Positions 30,340-42,551 of a DNA stretch of 64,000 nucleotides are shown here, piece by piece. This stretch comes from Endomychus coccineus (taxonomy: Eukaryota; Arthropoda; Insecta; Coleoptera; Endomychidae), in assembly GCA_958510875.1 (NCBI GenBank), contig OY294068.1, forward strand, positions 156,276,388-156,340,387, read 5' to 3'. The stretch's first letter is position 1; each line of letters opens with the position of its first letter. Below the pieces are notes generated by a model. It made no database searches. It saw only the letters and a program-made list of their open reading frames with translations, and had not been told where the DNA came from. A program made the position numbers and the translations under genes.

Positions 30340-32540
30340 CATATGACAAGACTCAGCACGTAAGCTGTGAAAAGCCAAGCCGCCCAAGAAGGATCTATTG
30401 CATCAAGAACAGCAAGCACTCAAGACACTTCGGAAAAACTATGAGCATCAATTGCACCAGCCGATAAATATTTCCCAACCGCAATCATGGATTACAAACA
30501 CTATCATTCAAAAATTGAAATACTTCTGGGTGATCCTACTTATAGGGCAATCGCCATAGTCCAAAGAGGAAGAAATCAAAATGCAGCTACTTCCAAGGGA
30601 AAAATTACAATATATTCTAAATTCTAGGGTCTTGATACAGTCGGATGTGGGAGCTTCAGTAAGGGAGCCCACTGACTGGTTTGCATCCAACTAGCTAGCT
30701 TCCTGGGAATAGAAAATATATACACAAAGACACTGGGGCTCTGTTTATTACTGCAGGTTATACAAACAGTGGATAAATACAGAGGACGATGAAAAAGGTG
30801 CGATGCTAAATCTGCCTAGAATGTTATACCAGGTATATTTAGCGCGTAGGGCGAGAGAGAGATCTAAGGTTCAAATACACACAATATACAAGGATCACTG
30901 TTCACTAGACAGTTTTTGTTGCACTGGTCTATATACCAAAGGTATATGTAAAGTTCGGGCGAAATTATGGCTACGTTATATTAGTGCAGCCCTATGTAGA
31001 ATTAGTTATACAATAGAGTGATGAAAATATAACGAAATCACAATAATTCATTGGATAAATGAAACAACAACTTACATAGACAAGAACACAAGCAGAGCGA
31101 GCACGCAGCGTCGTAGGCCTAGATGGTGGGGGGCGAAAAACAGTTGGAATGTGCGGGATGGCGAGACGGCTAGGCCTGCGGATCCGGGCGACGAGTAGAA
31201 GTCAACGGCGTAGTACTATCGATCAGCGAAGTTACGTCCTTTAGGGAGCATAGCCTCCGGCTGATAAGCGAAAAACAGCGATCTAGTACCATAGAGTCAG
31301 GTAAGGAGTACACAGAAGGCGGCGATGGAATAGCAACTGATACCTCAGCCAGTGTAGGTAGGGAGTAAACAGAAGTTCGTAGCGAAGAAAAAATCAGCTG
31401 ACCTAGCCTTGGTAGTGGTCTCAACAGAAACCTTTGGCAATGCAGATCTAGAGCGTCGCTAGCAATGTATGACAATGCTGCATTTTGAGGTTCCTATCGT
31501 CACAGGATCGATGGGTCATAGCGACTTGTAACATATCGGCCACCTGACGGCCGACAAGAGAGTGACCGATCCAAACCATAGCGCTGAAGGCAGGGCTTTC
31601 ACTGCATCACGGGAATTCGGGGGAAAGCCGTTTATTCCGCGAGTTCCATAATCGGTCGTGGACGGGCGAACTAATCAACTTTCGAGCGGGGTGGTGGAGT
31701 CAGTAAGTTAAGAGATGACAAACTCATTTGTCATCTGTGACTTTTGGGCTGGTATCAGTCTACCTAAAATTCATTACCATGGTGCTCCCTTGCTCCATAG
31801 GATTACCAATTCAGCACTTTTGACGATATCAAGCAAGGCTACTTGAACACCATGCAGAGATTGTGGCATCATATGTCAAGAACGCTGACCATTCCATTTA
31901 ACATTCGAGCTTTCAAACTATATTCTGATGTCTCATCGCTTTTCACGAATATACCAATAAAAGAATCATTGAAGGGAATTCAGAAAAAACTTCAACTAGA
32001 AGACCATATTATATTGTTTTCCCTTTAACTAAACATTGCCTGGAGAGTATTCATTTCATTCATAACGGGCGGCGGTTCAAAGAAGCATAGAGCACCTATG
32101 TGACCACTTGCAACGCCAGTCGTTGCAAATCTGTTCATGCAACATTTGGAATTCCGGGCACTGCTCCAATAGAACCAAACCTCTGGTTGAGATACGTGGA
32201 GAATACCTTCACAATATGGACTCATGAAAACAGCAACCAAATCTTGGAACAATGTTAATGTTAAAATAATGTTCACGATGGAAGTGGAGGAATATCATCA
32301 GGTCCCGTTAGATATTCTAGTAGAGAAGATGGAATTGGTACCTTAGGACACAACGTAAACCCAACTTCACCGATATTTGAACCCCGGTTCTCATTATCAT
32401 CGTCAAGTTGGTACAAGATCTCGGAGATTAACTTATTTTGAGAACATCAAAGTAGAAATGGCAGATATTGGATGCGAGGAAACCAAGTTGAAAATACACC
32501 CGACGAAGAAAAGAACTATTTCATAGTCATGGAATACTTA
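30340..32540 (+). pseudogene. Second, highly decayed Penelope-like RT with insertion
   Basis: N-terminal PLE blocks occur in shifting frames: 'KKDLLHQEQQALKTLRKN', then 'PADKYFPTAIMDYKHYHSKI' and 'LLGDPTYRAIA' (30390-30545), then 'LQYILNSRV' (30607). A 1113-bp insertion follows (30643-31755). Reading resumes with 'SLPKIHYHGAPL' (YGLPKIH block, 31757), 'YSDVSSLFTNIPIKESL' (31921-31970), 'CLESIHFIHNGRRF' (32037), a 'LWLRYVENTFTIWTHE' block (RYVDDTF with DD replaced by EN, 32183-32230) and 'GTLGHNV' (32338). The GIY-YIG domain was not found. This lineage differs from the 5.6/59.5-kb PLE family. It is dead. Confidence 0.75.
30643..31755. mobile_element. 1.1-kb insertion in the old PLE, 5-bp TSD
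   Basis: 'CAGTC' at 30638-30642 is repeated at 31756-31760. Removing the insert rejoins codons for a YSLPKIH block, the expected PLE motif, so the limits are well supported. The insert is GC-richer in 31080-31740, lacks TIRs, and has one minus-strand frame (31475-31170) without recognisable domains. Size and 5-bp duplication would fit a solo LTR of a BEL/Pao- or Gypsy-type element, but the ends are not canonical TG...CA. Identity is open. Confidence 0.6.
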
Positions 32541-34679
32541 ATTCGTGCGAGAGGGACATAAAATCAGCTTAATCTTGAAAACACCCAACATACAATATAA
32601 CCGATCAAAAAAAAATTAAGGAAATGAAATCAGAGAATAAAGATTCAGTTACATTTGATTGTGCATATGAAATGCATTAATTTTCCTTCTAACCTAAAAT
32701 TCTACTCAATGAATGCAATTATTTACAATTTTATCATGAGATTCTCCAACTGGATTTAGCTCCACAGAAAAGCCTCATAAGACTTATATTTGATGTTCAA
32801 CCTTCAGACTCATATAAGCCACACTAAATTTCAAATAAACTTCTGACGACGATTTATTTTATAGACTATTAAATACATGAGCAAGCATATAGAACAATTT
32901 GGAACAATCTCTAATACACTTCAATATCGTACCATTTGTGTAATGGCTACTAAGTAATACATTTTCTAGATCCTAGCAAAAATCGCCAGATCATATAGGA
33001 ATGACAATTCACAATAACTTATCAGTATCGATTAGGTTGATTGGAAATTAAATTTTTGATATGTTCGCAACTCTCCCTCCCTCTCAACGTTTCGGAAGTT
33101 ACCAACTTATAATTTTCTTATTAATGGTCAGTTATTATCTCCGGGAACTAGTTCGAGATATTTAATTTTAGAAAGAGACAACCTGCGGCCTCTATTGTTG
33201 AATAGCGCAATCTAAGTATGTCAATGCGGTAGCGGGTCTTAGAAGAAACAGGAGATTGACATCAAAGGTTCCACGTTACAAGACGTTTGGGGAGAGGTTG
33301 AATGCGGATGATGAGATCGCCATCTTTTGTATGAACTTTAATATGTATTTCAAATTTTAGTGCTTTGGCTCTTACTACGAATAAATTCATCACGAAATCA
33401 AAAATGCATTCTTTCACATAAATCTATACTTCAATAACAATACATTGGCTTAGTTTACTATAGAATGATTATAACATTATTTGTTCCAAAATACAATGGT
33501 AAAGGTATTTGATTGGGAATAGAAATAAGAATAGATATGCTTGTGATAGAAATGAGTTTTCGAACAGTATATCAAACACATTGTATAATAATAATGCTGT
33601 CAACTAGTGATGAGAATAATCGACATATTTCAATAATCTATTAATTTGATAACTACATTACTCATTCATGTTCTATTAGTATAGATGAATCATTTCTACT
33701 ACTTTTCTACCACTATTTCTTGAATATACGTAATTCATTGACTTCACATGTGGCATGCTTAATACGAGTAACAAGTATTCAATTTTTATAGCAGGGAGCT
33801 ACAATTTTTTTAGCCGCGTATTGATTTATGACTTGCTATCTCGATATTGATTGTCACCCACCTAATGTTAAAGACTCACGTTTATTATTTCGACATTCAT
33901 TATGATCGCATTTTGAATTCTTGACATTGTATTTGTGCATCTGTTTTATACAGCAAAATGATGGCCATAGCGGCATTCAATGACCAGCGTGCAAAGCAGA
34001 ATTTTATTACCCTTGTCACTGTATGTCTAACAGCTTATGTTCTATTATTATATTGTTAAGGCGTTAAAAAGGTATATTGAATGGAAAGGAAATCTTCAAA
34101 TCTCGGATTTAGATTTATTTTTTGGTTTTTCAATGTATTTATATTGAAATTCTAGGTGGAAAAGTATGTCCTGTTCCAGAATATGTTTAGAGAAAGATGA
34201 AAGTTCCATAAAGTTCAAGGATCTATATTCCTCATATTCATTTCTTATATTACGACTTGATTTCTCTGAATCTAATAATTCAAAGAACATCCAAAAACAA
34301 GTCCCACATTTGCAGATAATAACCATCCCTTCCCTGAAATAGAAAATGCACATTCACTATTAATAAGGAACAATCTGTCTTATCCACCAAACATATTACG
34401 ATGTCATTCAAAAACGGTAACCCGAATTCAACGAATCCATATACTTATCATTCACTGCGTGTCTGGGTAGTGAGCAACAAGTACGAGTGCTTGAATTTTA
34501 CGGAACCAAGCTTGAGTTGAGTGAAATTAACATCCACGTAAACTTCCTGGACAAGTTGATCGCAGTGCCTCGTGAATTGCCAATCGAAACTCACAACCAC
34601 TTCATATGAAAAAAGTATATACCATAATTTCGACATTTATTTATGATTAATTGGAATGAATTTTCGTTTTTCAAATTTT
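32541..34679. other. Unassigned intronic sequence
   Basis: About 2.1 kb with no recognised TE or coding signal. Small ORFs at 34096-34353 and 34448-34636 show no family motifs. Confidence 0.4.
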
Positions 34680-36060
34680 TAAATTACTCCTTTTATATTT
34701 ACTAGTATAACTTGAATTTTGAAATAGATAAAATATGTCTATGCTTTTATTACTAAATAAAATTTAATTTAACTAAAACATTTTTCATCGTTATCGTTTT
34801 TTAGATGAAATTTTTAAAAGTACATATTTGTAATTTTTTATGAGTAATTTTATTATTAGATTTATTATATATTCATGATTTTTGAACGTGACAACTATTT
34901 ATATTTATAATCGAGCAGTAGGGAACTATTTTCAATTTTTATTTTATCAATAAAATATATAAAAAGTATAAATTAATTAATTATTCATAATTAAAATACG
35001 AAAAGTAATTTTTAAAACTTTCTGATTCAAATTTAAAAGCAACATCATTTTTAAGAAAATATTAATTTAATTATATTTTATTAGTATTGAAAAAGATTTA
35101 AAAAAATAAATACCATTTTAATAAATGTAAGAAATTGTCTTTTTCAGCATTTTTTTGGTGAATTCTTAGAAGTGCTGTTTTGTAAGATCTTTCAATTTTA
35201 AAACATTGTTCATAAACAGTTTTAATGAAAATTTTACTTAAATTCATGAATTTTTTCTTTTATGACTACTATCACTTAAATTTCAAAATAAATAAAATAT
35301 GTAGGTACTCATTCCTTTATCAGTATATAAAGTTTTATTCAATTAAAAAACTTTCATTTTTATTGTTTTTTAGATAAAATGTTAATGGTACATTTTGATA
35401 ATTTCTGATTTTTATTTTTTATAAGACATTTTATCAATTAATCTATTAAATTTTCATGATTTTTGAATATAATAGATTTATTTATATTTATAAATATATA
35501 ATATAAAATTAAGAGTTCAATCTTAAAATAATTTGTAGGGAATTTATATTGATTTTTATTTCATTAATTAAATAAATAAAACGTATGAATCAATTATTTA
35601 TTATTGAAATATCTAGTTGAATTTATCAGTTTGTAGGGAATTAGATTTGTTTAATTATTCTTCGAAAATTTATAGGGAATTTTCGAAAATTCGGAATAAA
35701 TAAGAATGTGAGGCATAAATAATTTGAAATATTCATAGAAATTTTTATTTATCAACTATAATTAAATTTCATATTTTCATTATTAAATATAAATTATTCA
35801 TTAATAATATTCAAATAGCTTAATCAATAAGTTCAATCAATAACTTTATTGATAAAAATACATTTTCTTTTTTATCTAATTAAATCAAAATTCTGTTAAA
35901 GTGAGAAATTATCTTTTTCAGCATTTTTGGATGAAATTTTATTAGTGCTTTTTTGTGAATTTTTTTAAGTGCAAAACTTTATATATAAATAATTTCACTG
36001 AATATCATAAATTTAATTCAAATGTATGAATTTTTTGATAAAAAAGTGGCTTCTTTCAGT
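34680..36060. repeat. Extremely AT-rich degenerate tandem repeat (~570-650 bp units)
   Basis: Unit 1 starts near 34680, unit 2 near 35255, and a partial third near 35885. Shared ordered blocks include 'ATAAAATATGT..', 'GTTTTTTAGAT.AAAT', 'TTCATGATTTTTGAA' and 'TCTTTTTCAGCATTTTT' (35141 and 35911). The region is almost pure A/T. A separate ~200-bp piece enlarges unit 2. It is an ancient satellite-like duplication. Confidence 0.55.
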
Positions 36061-37200
36061 TCTTTCTAGTATAATTTATCATTCTTTATGCGATTGATCA
36101 ATTGATTATAGTGCTTGACGCAATATCCAAATATCCCATATATATAGGTAGAGAAGCTGATGAGGTGTTCTCATTTCCCCACAAGAATCTCAATCCAGGA
36201 AAGGTTCCGTAAACTACTATAATTCGTTGCAGGTGGTTGATAAGACCATTACATCGCTGTCCATAGTCGAAATCTTATTGTTTCCGACCATCCACTTGAT
36301 CATTTTGTGAGTTTCTTGTCGATTTATAGGATTTTCTGGATACTCCGATCTATATTACATAATTCATTAAATTTCGAATTTCACTCGGAGAGATCAAGGG
36401 CGACCCAGGTCACAAAATTTGGCCTGAACAATAGGTAACCTTCGTGCGCTACAGAACCATCCGGTCCGCGTGATAGACTTTAGAAAAAGAGATTATGTTT
36501 TACCCCCTGCACGCTAGACGTAGACGACCCTTATAACTACATTTGCAAGTTGAAACCGTATAATAAAGTGCCAATTTTTCATTTTTATTTACTCCCGCAA
36601 TTTATGGTTCAGTTTCAGTAATTTTGTTATATCTAGATATCGACTCGATTATTCACACCACTAGTTGTGTCGTGTCGTGAATGATCAAGAGAACAATTTA
36701 AATTAGCGAATGCAAGTATTAATATAGTCGAATATCGAATAGTCGCGCTCATGTGACGAATAACGAAAACCGCTACATAAGTAAAATAATTTCGTACTAC
36801 TAATTTTCGAAAGCATTATTCATTATATCTATCTAATCGACTAAATCGATTTTCATAATTATCTCGATTATTCCCATCACCCTCTCAACACATTTTCTGG
36901 AAGGTCTGCAATTTAACGAATTGCGTCTTTGTTATATCCAGTATATTCAGTATAATGAGGCCACTGGGTCGTGAAACAATTTGTTGATATATTGTTATTC
37001 AAGTGTCTCATATTCACAATATGTTATTCAATAAGTATTTTTGATTGTATCACTTGTTTTGCATTGAAACGCATTGACGATGATCTATGAATTTATTTGT
37101 ACAGAGTATGGATTGCTATTTATCCTCTGTTATATATGTATTATCAAGTGGAAAGTACAACCAATGGGCGAATGAATGTGGGATCGTACGGTAGAGTATC
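36061..37200. other. Unassigned intronic sequence
   Basis: No recognised feature. 36390-36540 is noticeably less AT-rich but has no ORF. Confidence 0.4.
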
Positions 37201-37204
37201 TTTT

Positions 37205-37330
37205 GATATACAGGATGTTCCTTAATGATATGCAAATATTATAGGGGGTGATTCCTGGGTCAATTTTAAGTAAAAAAGTTCCTACAAGCCTGTTTTCGAT
37301 ATACAGGGTAGGAGAGTTTTATTTTTTCTT
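37205..37330. mobile_element. Possible MITE end fragment
   Basis: Begins 'TATACAGGATGTTCCTTAAT' and contains a second 'GATATACAGGGTAGGA' at 37299. Both resemble 'ACAGGGTG'-type mariner MITE termini. No matching inverted partner was found nearby. Confidence 0.3.
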
Positions 37331-37421
37331 AGGTTTTTTCAGAAATCTAGAAAATATTTTGAGATATTTAACTGAGTTTTGAGACAGATTAATGTGATTT
37401 AAGGAAACGCTTTTTCATTTA

Positions 37422-37965
37422 ACGAATTGTTTTTAAATTGAATCAGTAGTGGGTTAGCCTTACAGCAATTTTAACAAAAAAAGTGGGACGCCGCAGAAAT
37501 TTTCCGATCTAGATATCTTTTTTGGATAGCCTGGTCAATTCATTCTGTATCAACAAGATATGTGAGATTTTTTCGCCAGGGACGCCGTTTTTCAGTAAAA
37601 AAATTGAAACCGTTGTACTGATTGAAAAAAATTTATGAATTTATTGATAAATACAATTTTGCAATAAATCTAGTTGGCCGCTGTCATTCATATAACGAAT
37701 TGTTTTTAAATTGAATCAGTGTCGTAGTTGTGGGTTAGCCTTACAGCAATTTTAACAAAAAAAGTGGAACGTCGCAGAAATTTTCCGATCTAGATATCTT
37801 TTTTGGATAGCCTGGTCAATTCTGTATCAACAAGATATGTGAGATTTTTTTGCCAGGGACGCCGTTTTTCAGTAAAAAAATTGAAACCGTTGTACTGATT
37901 GAAAAAAATTTATGAATTTATTGATAAATACAATTTTGCAATAAATCTAGTTGGCCGCTGTCACT
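37422..37965. repeat. Tandem duplication of a ~270-bp left-TIR block
   Basis: 37422-37695 and 37696-37965 are near-identical direct copies, each containing 'AACGAATTGTTTTTAAATTG', 'TTTTCCGATCTAGATATC' and 'AAACCGTTGTACTGATTG'. Differences are a ~12-bp insertion and a few substitutions, so the duplication is recent compared with the element around it. Confidence 0.85.
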
Positions 37966-38092
37966 TGAATTTAACATTCCACATTTTGAAGTAAGTCGTT
38001 CAAATCTGTTCGCTGTGAGTATCTTATTATTATAATTTTATTAACTATGGTGAATCATTCAAATTTGGAAATGGCATAAATGCATTACGTGT

Positions 38093-39300
38093 ATGGCCTC
38101 GCCGACGGTAATGCAAAGAAAACTACGTATTTATCACCAGAGATGTGTCAATCGTACCTTGTCAGATAGTCGAATCTTTTCTAATGTTCATCGTCGTCTT
38201 GTGGAAACTGGCAATTTGCACAAACGTAGATCTGAAGGCATACCTCGAAGTGTAAGAACACCAGAAATTGAAGAAATGGTGCTGCACGAAGTCGATGAAT
38301 ATCCTGAAATTAGTACGAGGAAGATCGTTTGAAACTTGAACATTTGCCACCAAATTGTTTGGAAAATTTTAGTGGATTTTAGGAGTACAGGCATAACTTC
38401 CCAGAGATTTTAGAAAGCGTATAAGCTTTTGTCAGTGGTATCTTCATAATGTTGCTCAAAATCCAATTTTGAATCACACATTATGTTCACAGATGAAGCA
38501 AATTTTTCAAGAAATGCAATTGAAAATTTTCCAACATTCATTTGTGGGCGAATAAAAATCCTCACGCAACAACCGAAACCCATTTCCAGCAACAATTTTC
38601 GGTGAACGTATGGACAGGAATCATTTGTGACTACTTTTTTGGCCCATTTTTTCTATCAGGACGACTTGACGGACAATCTAACTGCTTGCTTGAGGATGTT
38701 CCGTTAGCAACAAGAAACCAATTTCCAGCACCAATTTCGGTGAACGTATGGGCAGGAATCATTGGTGACTACTTTATTGGCTCATTCTTTCTACTAGGAC
38801 GACTTGACGGACAATCTTACTGCTTGCTAGAGGATGTTCCGTTAGCAACAAGGAACCAATTTTCGGTAAGCGTATGGGTGGGAATCATTGGTGACTACTT
38901 TATTGCCTCATTCTTTCTACCAGGACGACTTGACGGACAATCTAACTGCGCGCTTGAGGATGTTCCGTTAGCAACATGAAACCAAATGTGGTACATGCAC
39001 GATGACGCACCAGCATATTTCAGGATAACAGTTCTCAATTATTCACGAACTGTTTAGTCAAATCGTTGGAATGGCCGCTGTGGGTCGCAAGAATGGCCAC
39101 CAAGGTCTCCTGACCTCAATAGTTTAGACTTATTTTTGTGGGGCCACCTCAAGACGATAGTATAAACAATTCACATCAACACTGTTGTCGGAATTGAGAG
39201 AAAGGTTGTGATACAATAAAAAAACGATTGCCCAAATCCATGAGAAGGAGAGCCGAAGCGTGCATATTAGCCGGAGGGAGCCATTTTCATCAACTTCTGA
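38093..39300 (+). pseudogene. Mariner-like transposase, broken, with internal triplication
   Basis: 38093-38332 is an HTH-type N-terminal part ('VNRTLSDSRIFSNVHRRLVE', then 'EYPEISTRKIV'). After stops, 'MFTDEANFSRN' (near 38481) is the first catalytic Asp block. 'HLWANKNPHATTETHF' and 'VNVWTGIICDYFFGPFFL' follow. A segment of ~46 codons is then repeated three times in frame (38542-38979). The D2 block is degraded to 'TCTMTHQHI' (~38990) in a shifted frame, and later blocks ('GHLKTIV' region near 39140) are barely readable. The 'TDEANF' motif and 'GRLDGQSY' step show kinship to the 27.2/62.5-kb family, but these are different elements. Nonfunctional. Confidence 0.75.
38579..38979 (+). repeat. 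Three in-frame tandem copies of a transposase segment
   Basis: The anchor 'ACGACTTGACGGACAATCT' occurs at 38661, 38799 and 38925, with spacings of 138 and 126 bp, both multiples of three. The third copy lacks 12 bp. All three copies lie in one open frame of 145 codons. Confidence 0.9.
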
Positions 39301-39568
39301 AATGATACTTAACTTCAAATATTATGTTAATAATGTATGTTGTTAGATTTTGTTGCGATTATTCCAGGCCAATTAGATTATTGCAAAATTGTATATATTC
39401 TTCAATAAAATTCATTCCATCAATTTTTTCGGCCAATACAACGGTTTTTATTTTTTTACCTCAAAACGGCACATGTGGCGAAAAATCTCAGGACAGCTTT
39501 TTCATACAGAATTGACCAAACTGTCCAAAAAAAAAATCTGGATCGAAAAATCTCTGCGGCGTTAACAG

Positions 39569-39739
39569 AAATTTTTCATACATTGCATATCAATTGGCAA
39601 GTTGTTGAAAATTTGATGCACATATGACAATTTTTCTATTTGAGTGTAAGCGTATGTGCTGAATATATATATGCATTTTTCTGGAATCTACAAAGAATCT
39701 CTTATGTTTGAAAGTGAAAAGGAGGGATTGATGAATATA
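39569..39739. other. Unassigned spacer
   Basis: Nothing recognised. Confidence 0.35.
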
Positions 39740-40190
39740 TATCCAATAACAGTAAGCTAGTTGTTTTTCTTAAAAAAACCTCTGCAACTTTGTTTATACC
39801 CCAATCCAAAAATTATTCGTACTGCTCTTTTTTGCTGCCTGAATATCATTTCAACCTGGTAGCTGTTACCCCGAAAAAGTACCCCAAAACTCAACAGAGA
39901 TGGAAAGTTGGCGTAATAAAGACTTTTAATGTATTTTCCTAAAGTTGTGGTTTGATGACACGTAAAGTATAAATGATGGATCTCAGCCTTCCACATCGTT
40001 GTTCGATTTCTTTACACTAGTTGAGGTTTTCATCTATTTTTATTCCAAGACATTTCGAATAATCCCTCATTTCCAAAATGTTATTATTTAGATTTAATGT
40101 TTCTGGTATTTGCAGTCTACTATGGTTTGACGTGAAGATGATGTTTGTTCAATGTGAGTTTGTTATAATAAGTCTATGCGGTTACAATAC
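39740..40190 (-). pseudogene. LINE RT C-terminal fragment
   Basis: From ~40170 down: 'TNIIFTSNHSRLQIPETLN', then 'RDYSKCLGIKIDENLN' (the FLGIxxDxxL block after YADD). Next, from 39996, 'YYANFPSLLSFGVLFRGNSY' and 'IFRQQKRAVRIIFGL'. These are the thumb and C-terminal blocks of a CR1/jockey-like LINE RT, with stops and frameshifts. The catalytic part is missing. It belongs to a family different from the RT at 17185. Confidence 0.75.
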
Positions 40191-40329
40191 CAAAACTAGT
40201 AACGATAGTTTCAATTACTTTTGTTTATATAATTTAGTTTACACTATCACCCATTTCCACTTAAATTTAAAATTTGGAAAACGGTTACTTACAACCAGTA
40301 ATGAAGCGGCCGTTATGCTAATTCTAATG

Positions 40330-40880
40330 AATGAAATTGTAATTGTTAGCTGAAATAAACATCAAATAATCCAGGTGGTCATTAATCCTATTGGCAAACA
40401 AGTAATTACTTCACTTCTGGAGTTGACCTGGGGCTTTTTGAAGTTGTTTCCAATCGGAGATGGATCAAAATGCAATGAATGATATCTATTTTCATGCATT
40501 ATAGCTTCCAAATTTCCTAAAAATGGTTCGTTGCTATGTTTTAAAAAGGAAGAACTCGATTTTAAAATTGTATGACCAGTTCGTAATACACGGTTTGCTA
40601 TGAACATGATGAAAATGATCTTTGAAGCTGATAGGAATTTTCCTCTCAGTTAAGCCAACATAACGTTCATCGTTCCAGTGGATTTTATATATACCGGATT
40701 AATCAAGATCTGAAAATTTTACTGAACGTGTTATTGAGTAAGTGTTTTAATTCAGATTTGCATTTGAATGTTGGGTTAACGTTGACTCTGTCGAATGTAT
40801 TAGTTAGTTTATTAGCGAAGATGAAATTATGAGTGAAAGACTTGGTGTCACTTCATGCTGGTATAAATTTGGTATGTTTT
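40330..40880 (-). pseudogene. Penelope-like element, GIY-YIG 3' fragment
   Basis: From 40850 down: 'ANKLTNTFDRVNVNPTFKCK', then 'SELKHLLNNTFS'. After a frameshift comes 'SGIYKIHWNDERYVGLTERK' (GIY...YVG of the GIY-YIG nuclease, 40700-40640) and 'FKDHFHH'. This is the inter-domain and endonuclease part of a PLE, in which GIY-YIG nicks the target for priming. The RT is missing, and later frames (40607-40362) are only weakly readable. The lineage appears distinct from the 5.6/59.5-kb family. Confidence 0.65.
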
Positions 40881-41684
40881 CAGTTGAATTCGTCGTTTTT
40901 GTTTGTTTATTAATTTTTTCTGTAAGGAAAGGGGAATTCACATAGCAGATCTCCATGTGATTGTTCGTAAAATTTTTCATGAAAAGAAAAAAACATTTTT
41001 GTTCATGCAGAATGAAGTAACTGATTAATTTTCCGTGACTTCTATGTCTGAGAGGTTATTTGACTTGAGCCATTCTTTAAAAACTCTTACAATGGTAGAG
41101 ATATGGAGAAACTTGGAAGCAATAAAAACATATCAAAAGAAATAAGTCGATCGCCGTGACCTGAATATTTCTTCGGATAAGGTATAATTTTAAGTGGAAA
41201 AAGGTAGATTGTGTGAAACTAAATTATGTCATTTTACATTCCACAGTGGTACCTCATCATATAGTATTGCATCTGTTCAATTAACCCAATTTGTCCTCCG
41301 ATCTAAAATAATATAATGTGTACGAAGCTCAGTACATACATGAACATGTAATAAATACACTGCTCAATAAAATTAGAGGTACACTTCCTTGTACCTCTGC
41401 AATATTCATTGTAGAGATAATATACATATGAGAAATTTATATCTCTAATAAATTAATGAATTAAAAAATCAAGAAACCATTTATTCTTAAGATATGATTA
41501 CCAATTCAAAACAATAATTCTTGTACTGCAGCAGTAGAATAACGTTCGCTGGGACGTATATAAACGGTGCTCGATGAAAACATGTAAGACGTAATCTTGA
41601 CTGGTCGGTGAAGAGTACTTGTGTCTAATGTCGAAGTTGCCAATTAATACGGTAACGAGCGAAATTTACAAGGCATATTTTGTG
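40881..41684. other. Mostly unassigned, with a short palindrome
   Basis: At 41358-41398 a string 'CACTGCTCAATAAAATTAGA' is followed by a perfect short palindrome with arms AGAGGTACA/TGTACCTCT. It resembles a Tc1/Bari-type terminus, but no partner end was found. The rest shows nothing. Confidence 0.35.
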
Positions 41685-42535
41685 ATTATTATTATTATTA
41701 TTAGGAATGGGGGGAGGGCCATTGCGGTCTGTTAATGATGTTCTTCATTGGAAAAGTTCCCACCAACGAGTTTTCACTAGGCCACCAGAGGGTTAACGAT
41801 TGACGTGTCACCCATTCAGTGGTTCCCACTCACGAGAGCTTCACCATTCTCCTCCAGGTGAACGATTCCTCAAGAGGTTAACACCAACTTCGTGATATAT
41901 TATTTAAACGTCGTCCTAGTGAAGTGATTCCTACTCGAGGGTGTTCACCTGCCTTCAGAGGTAGGCGGGATCGGTTCCCACTCCAGTGTTCACCGGGTGC
42001 CCGAGGTGGATAAACATCCACCTACTCAATTCTTAGTCGGGACTGGGTAGGTGGTTAATACCCTGAAGAGGTTTAGCACCATCTTCGTATCTAGTTTCTA
42101 GATCTCCTGAGAGTCGCATAGCTCTACCAAGAATACTCTGCGTCTTGAGAGATCAGCGTCACGCATCTGCACAGGATGTGCATTGATGTTTCGTTTTTCC
42201 GTTTTTACCACATTCACAAAGACGAGCTGAGGTTCATTCTGTGGAGGTGGTAGTTAAACGGTACGTGTCCTTTCAGTATCTGTGTCAGCAGTTTGGCATC
42301 GGTTTTAACCATGTTCCTCACTTGCTTCCAGACTGGTCTCCCCTGATGTTCAATCAGTGCTGTCGACTGTCTGCAACCGTTCGCTAGTTTCCACTTTTCC
42401 GAGTGTTATGTTTTGACCCAGCAATGGATTGCCTCTTTGATGTTACTCTTCGAGATAGTCACCGCTGGTTAGGGCCCTATTAGGGGTTCTATAGCCACCA
42501 GTTTTGCAAACTCATCAGCTATTTCGTTTTACTTT
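41685..42535 (-). pseudogene. LINE RNase H domain and 3' UTR with (ATT)n tail
   Basis: From 42530 down: 'NEIADEFAKL' (RNase H last catalytic block GNExADxLAK), then 'EAIHCWVKT' and 'KWKLANGCRQS', then 'LLTQILKGHVPFNYHLHRM' (LLTGHxxLxxHLxxM block). The cysteine block after it is degraded. The 3' UTR (41705-42060) contains about four degenerate ~75-bp repeats of 'GGTTCCCACTC..G.GTTCACC'. The element ends in (ATT)n at 41685-41703. It is the same family as the remnant at 56800-57870. Severely 5'-truncated. Confidence 0.7.
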
Positions 42536-42551
42536 ATTTATTTATTTATTT
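42533..42551. repeat. (TTTA)n microsatellite
   Basis: About five TTTA units, possibly another LINE tail in minus orientation. Confidence 0.6.

Larger units (their letters stand above)
37485..39568 (+). mobile_element. Mariner-superfamily element with duplicated left TIR
   Basis: The right end (39355-39568) is the reverse complement of the ~200-bp block that is present twice at the left. Paired motifs include 'GCCGCAGA.ATTTT.CGATC', 'GGTCAATTCTGTAT', 'AAACCGTTGTA' and 'ATACAATTTTGCAATAA'. The transposase runs plus-strand between them. TA duplications are not clear because the ends are degraded. Confidence 0.75.

Noticed and set aside
31170..31475. Minus-strand 101-codon ORF as a gene
   Set aside because: No recognised domain; it lies in the 1.1-kb insertion and its openness fits the higher GC content.
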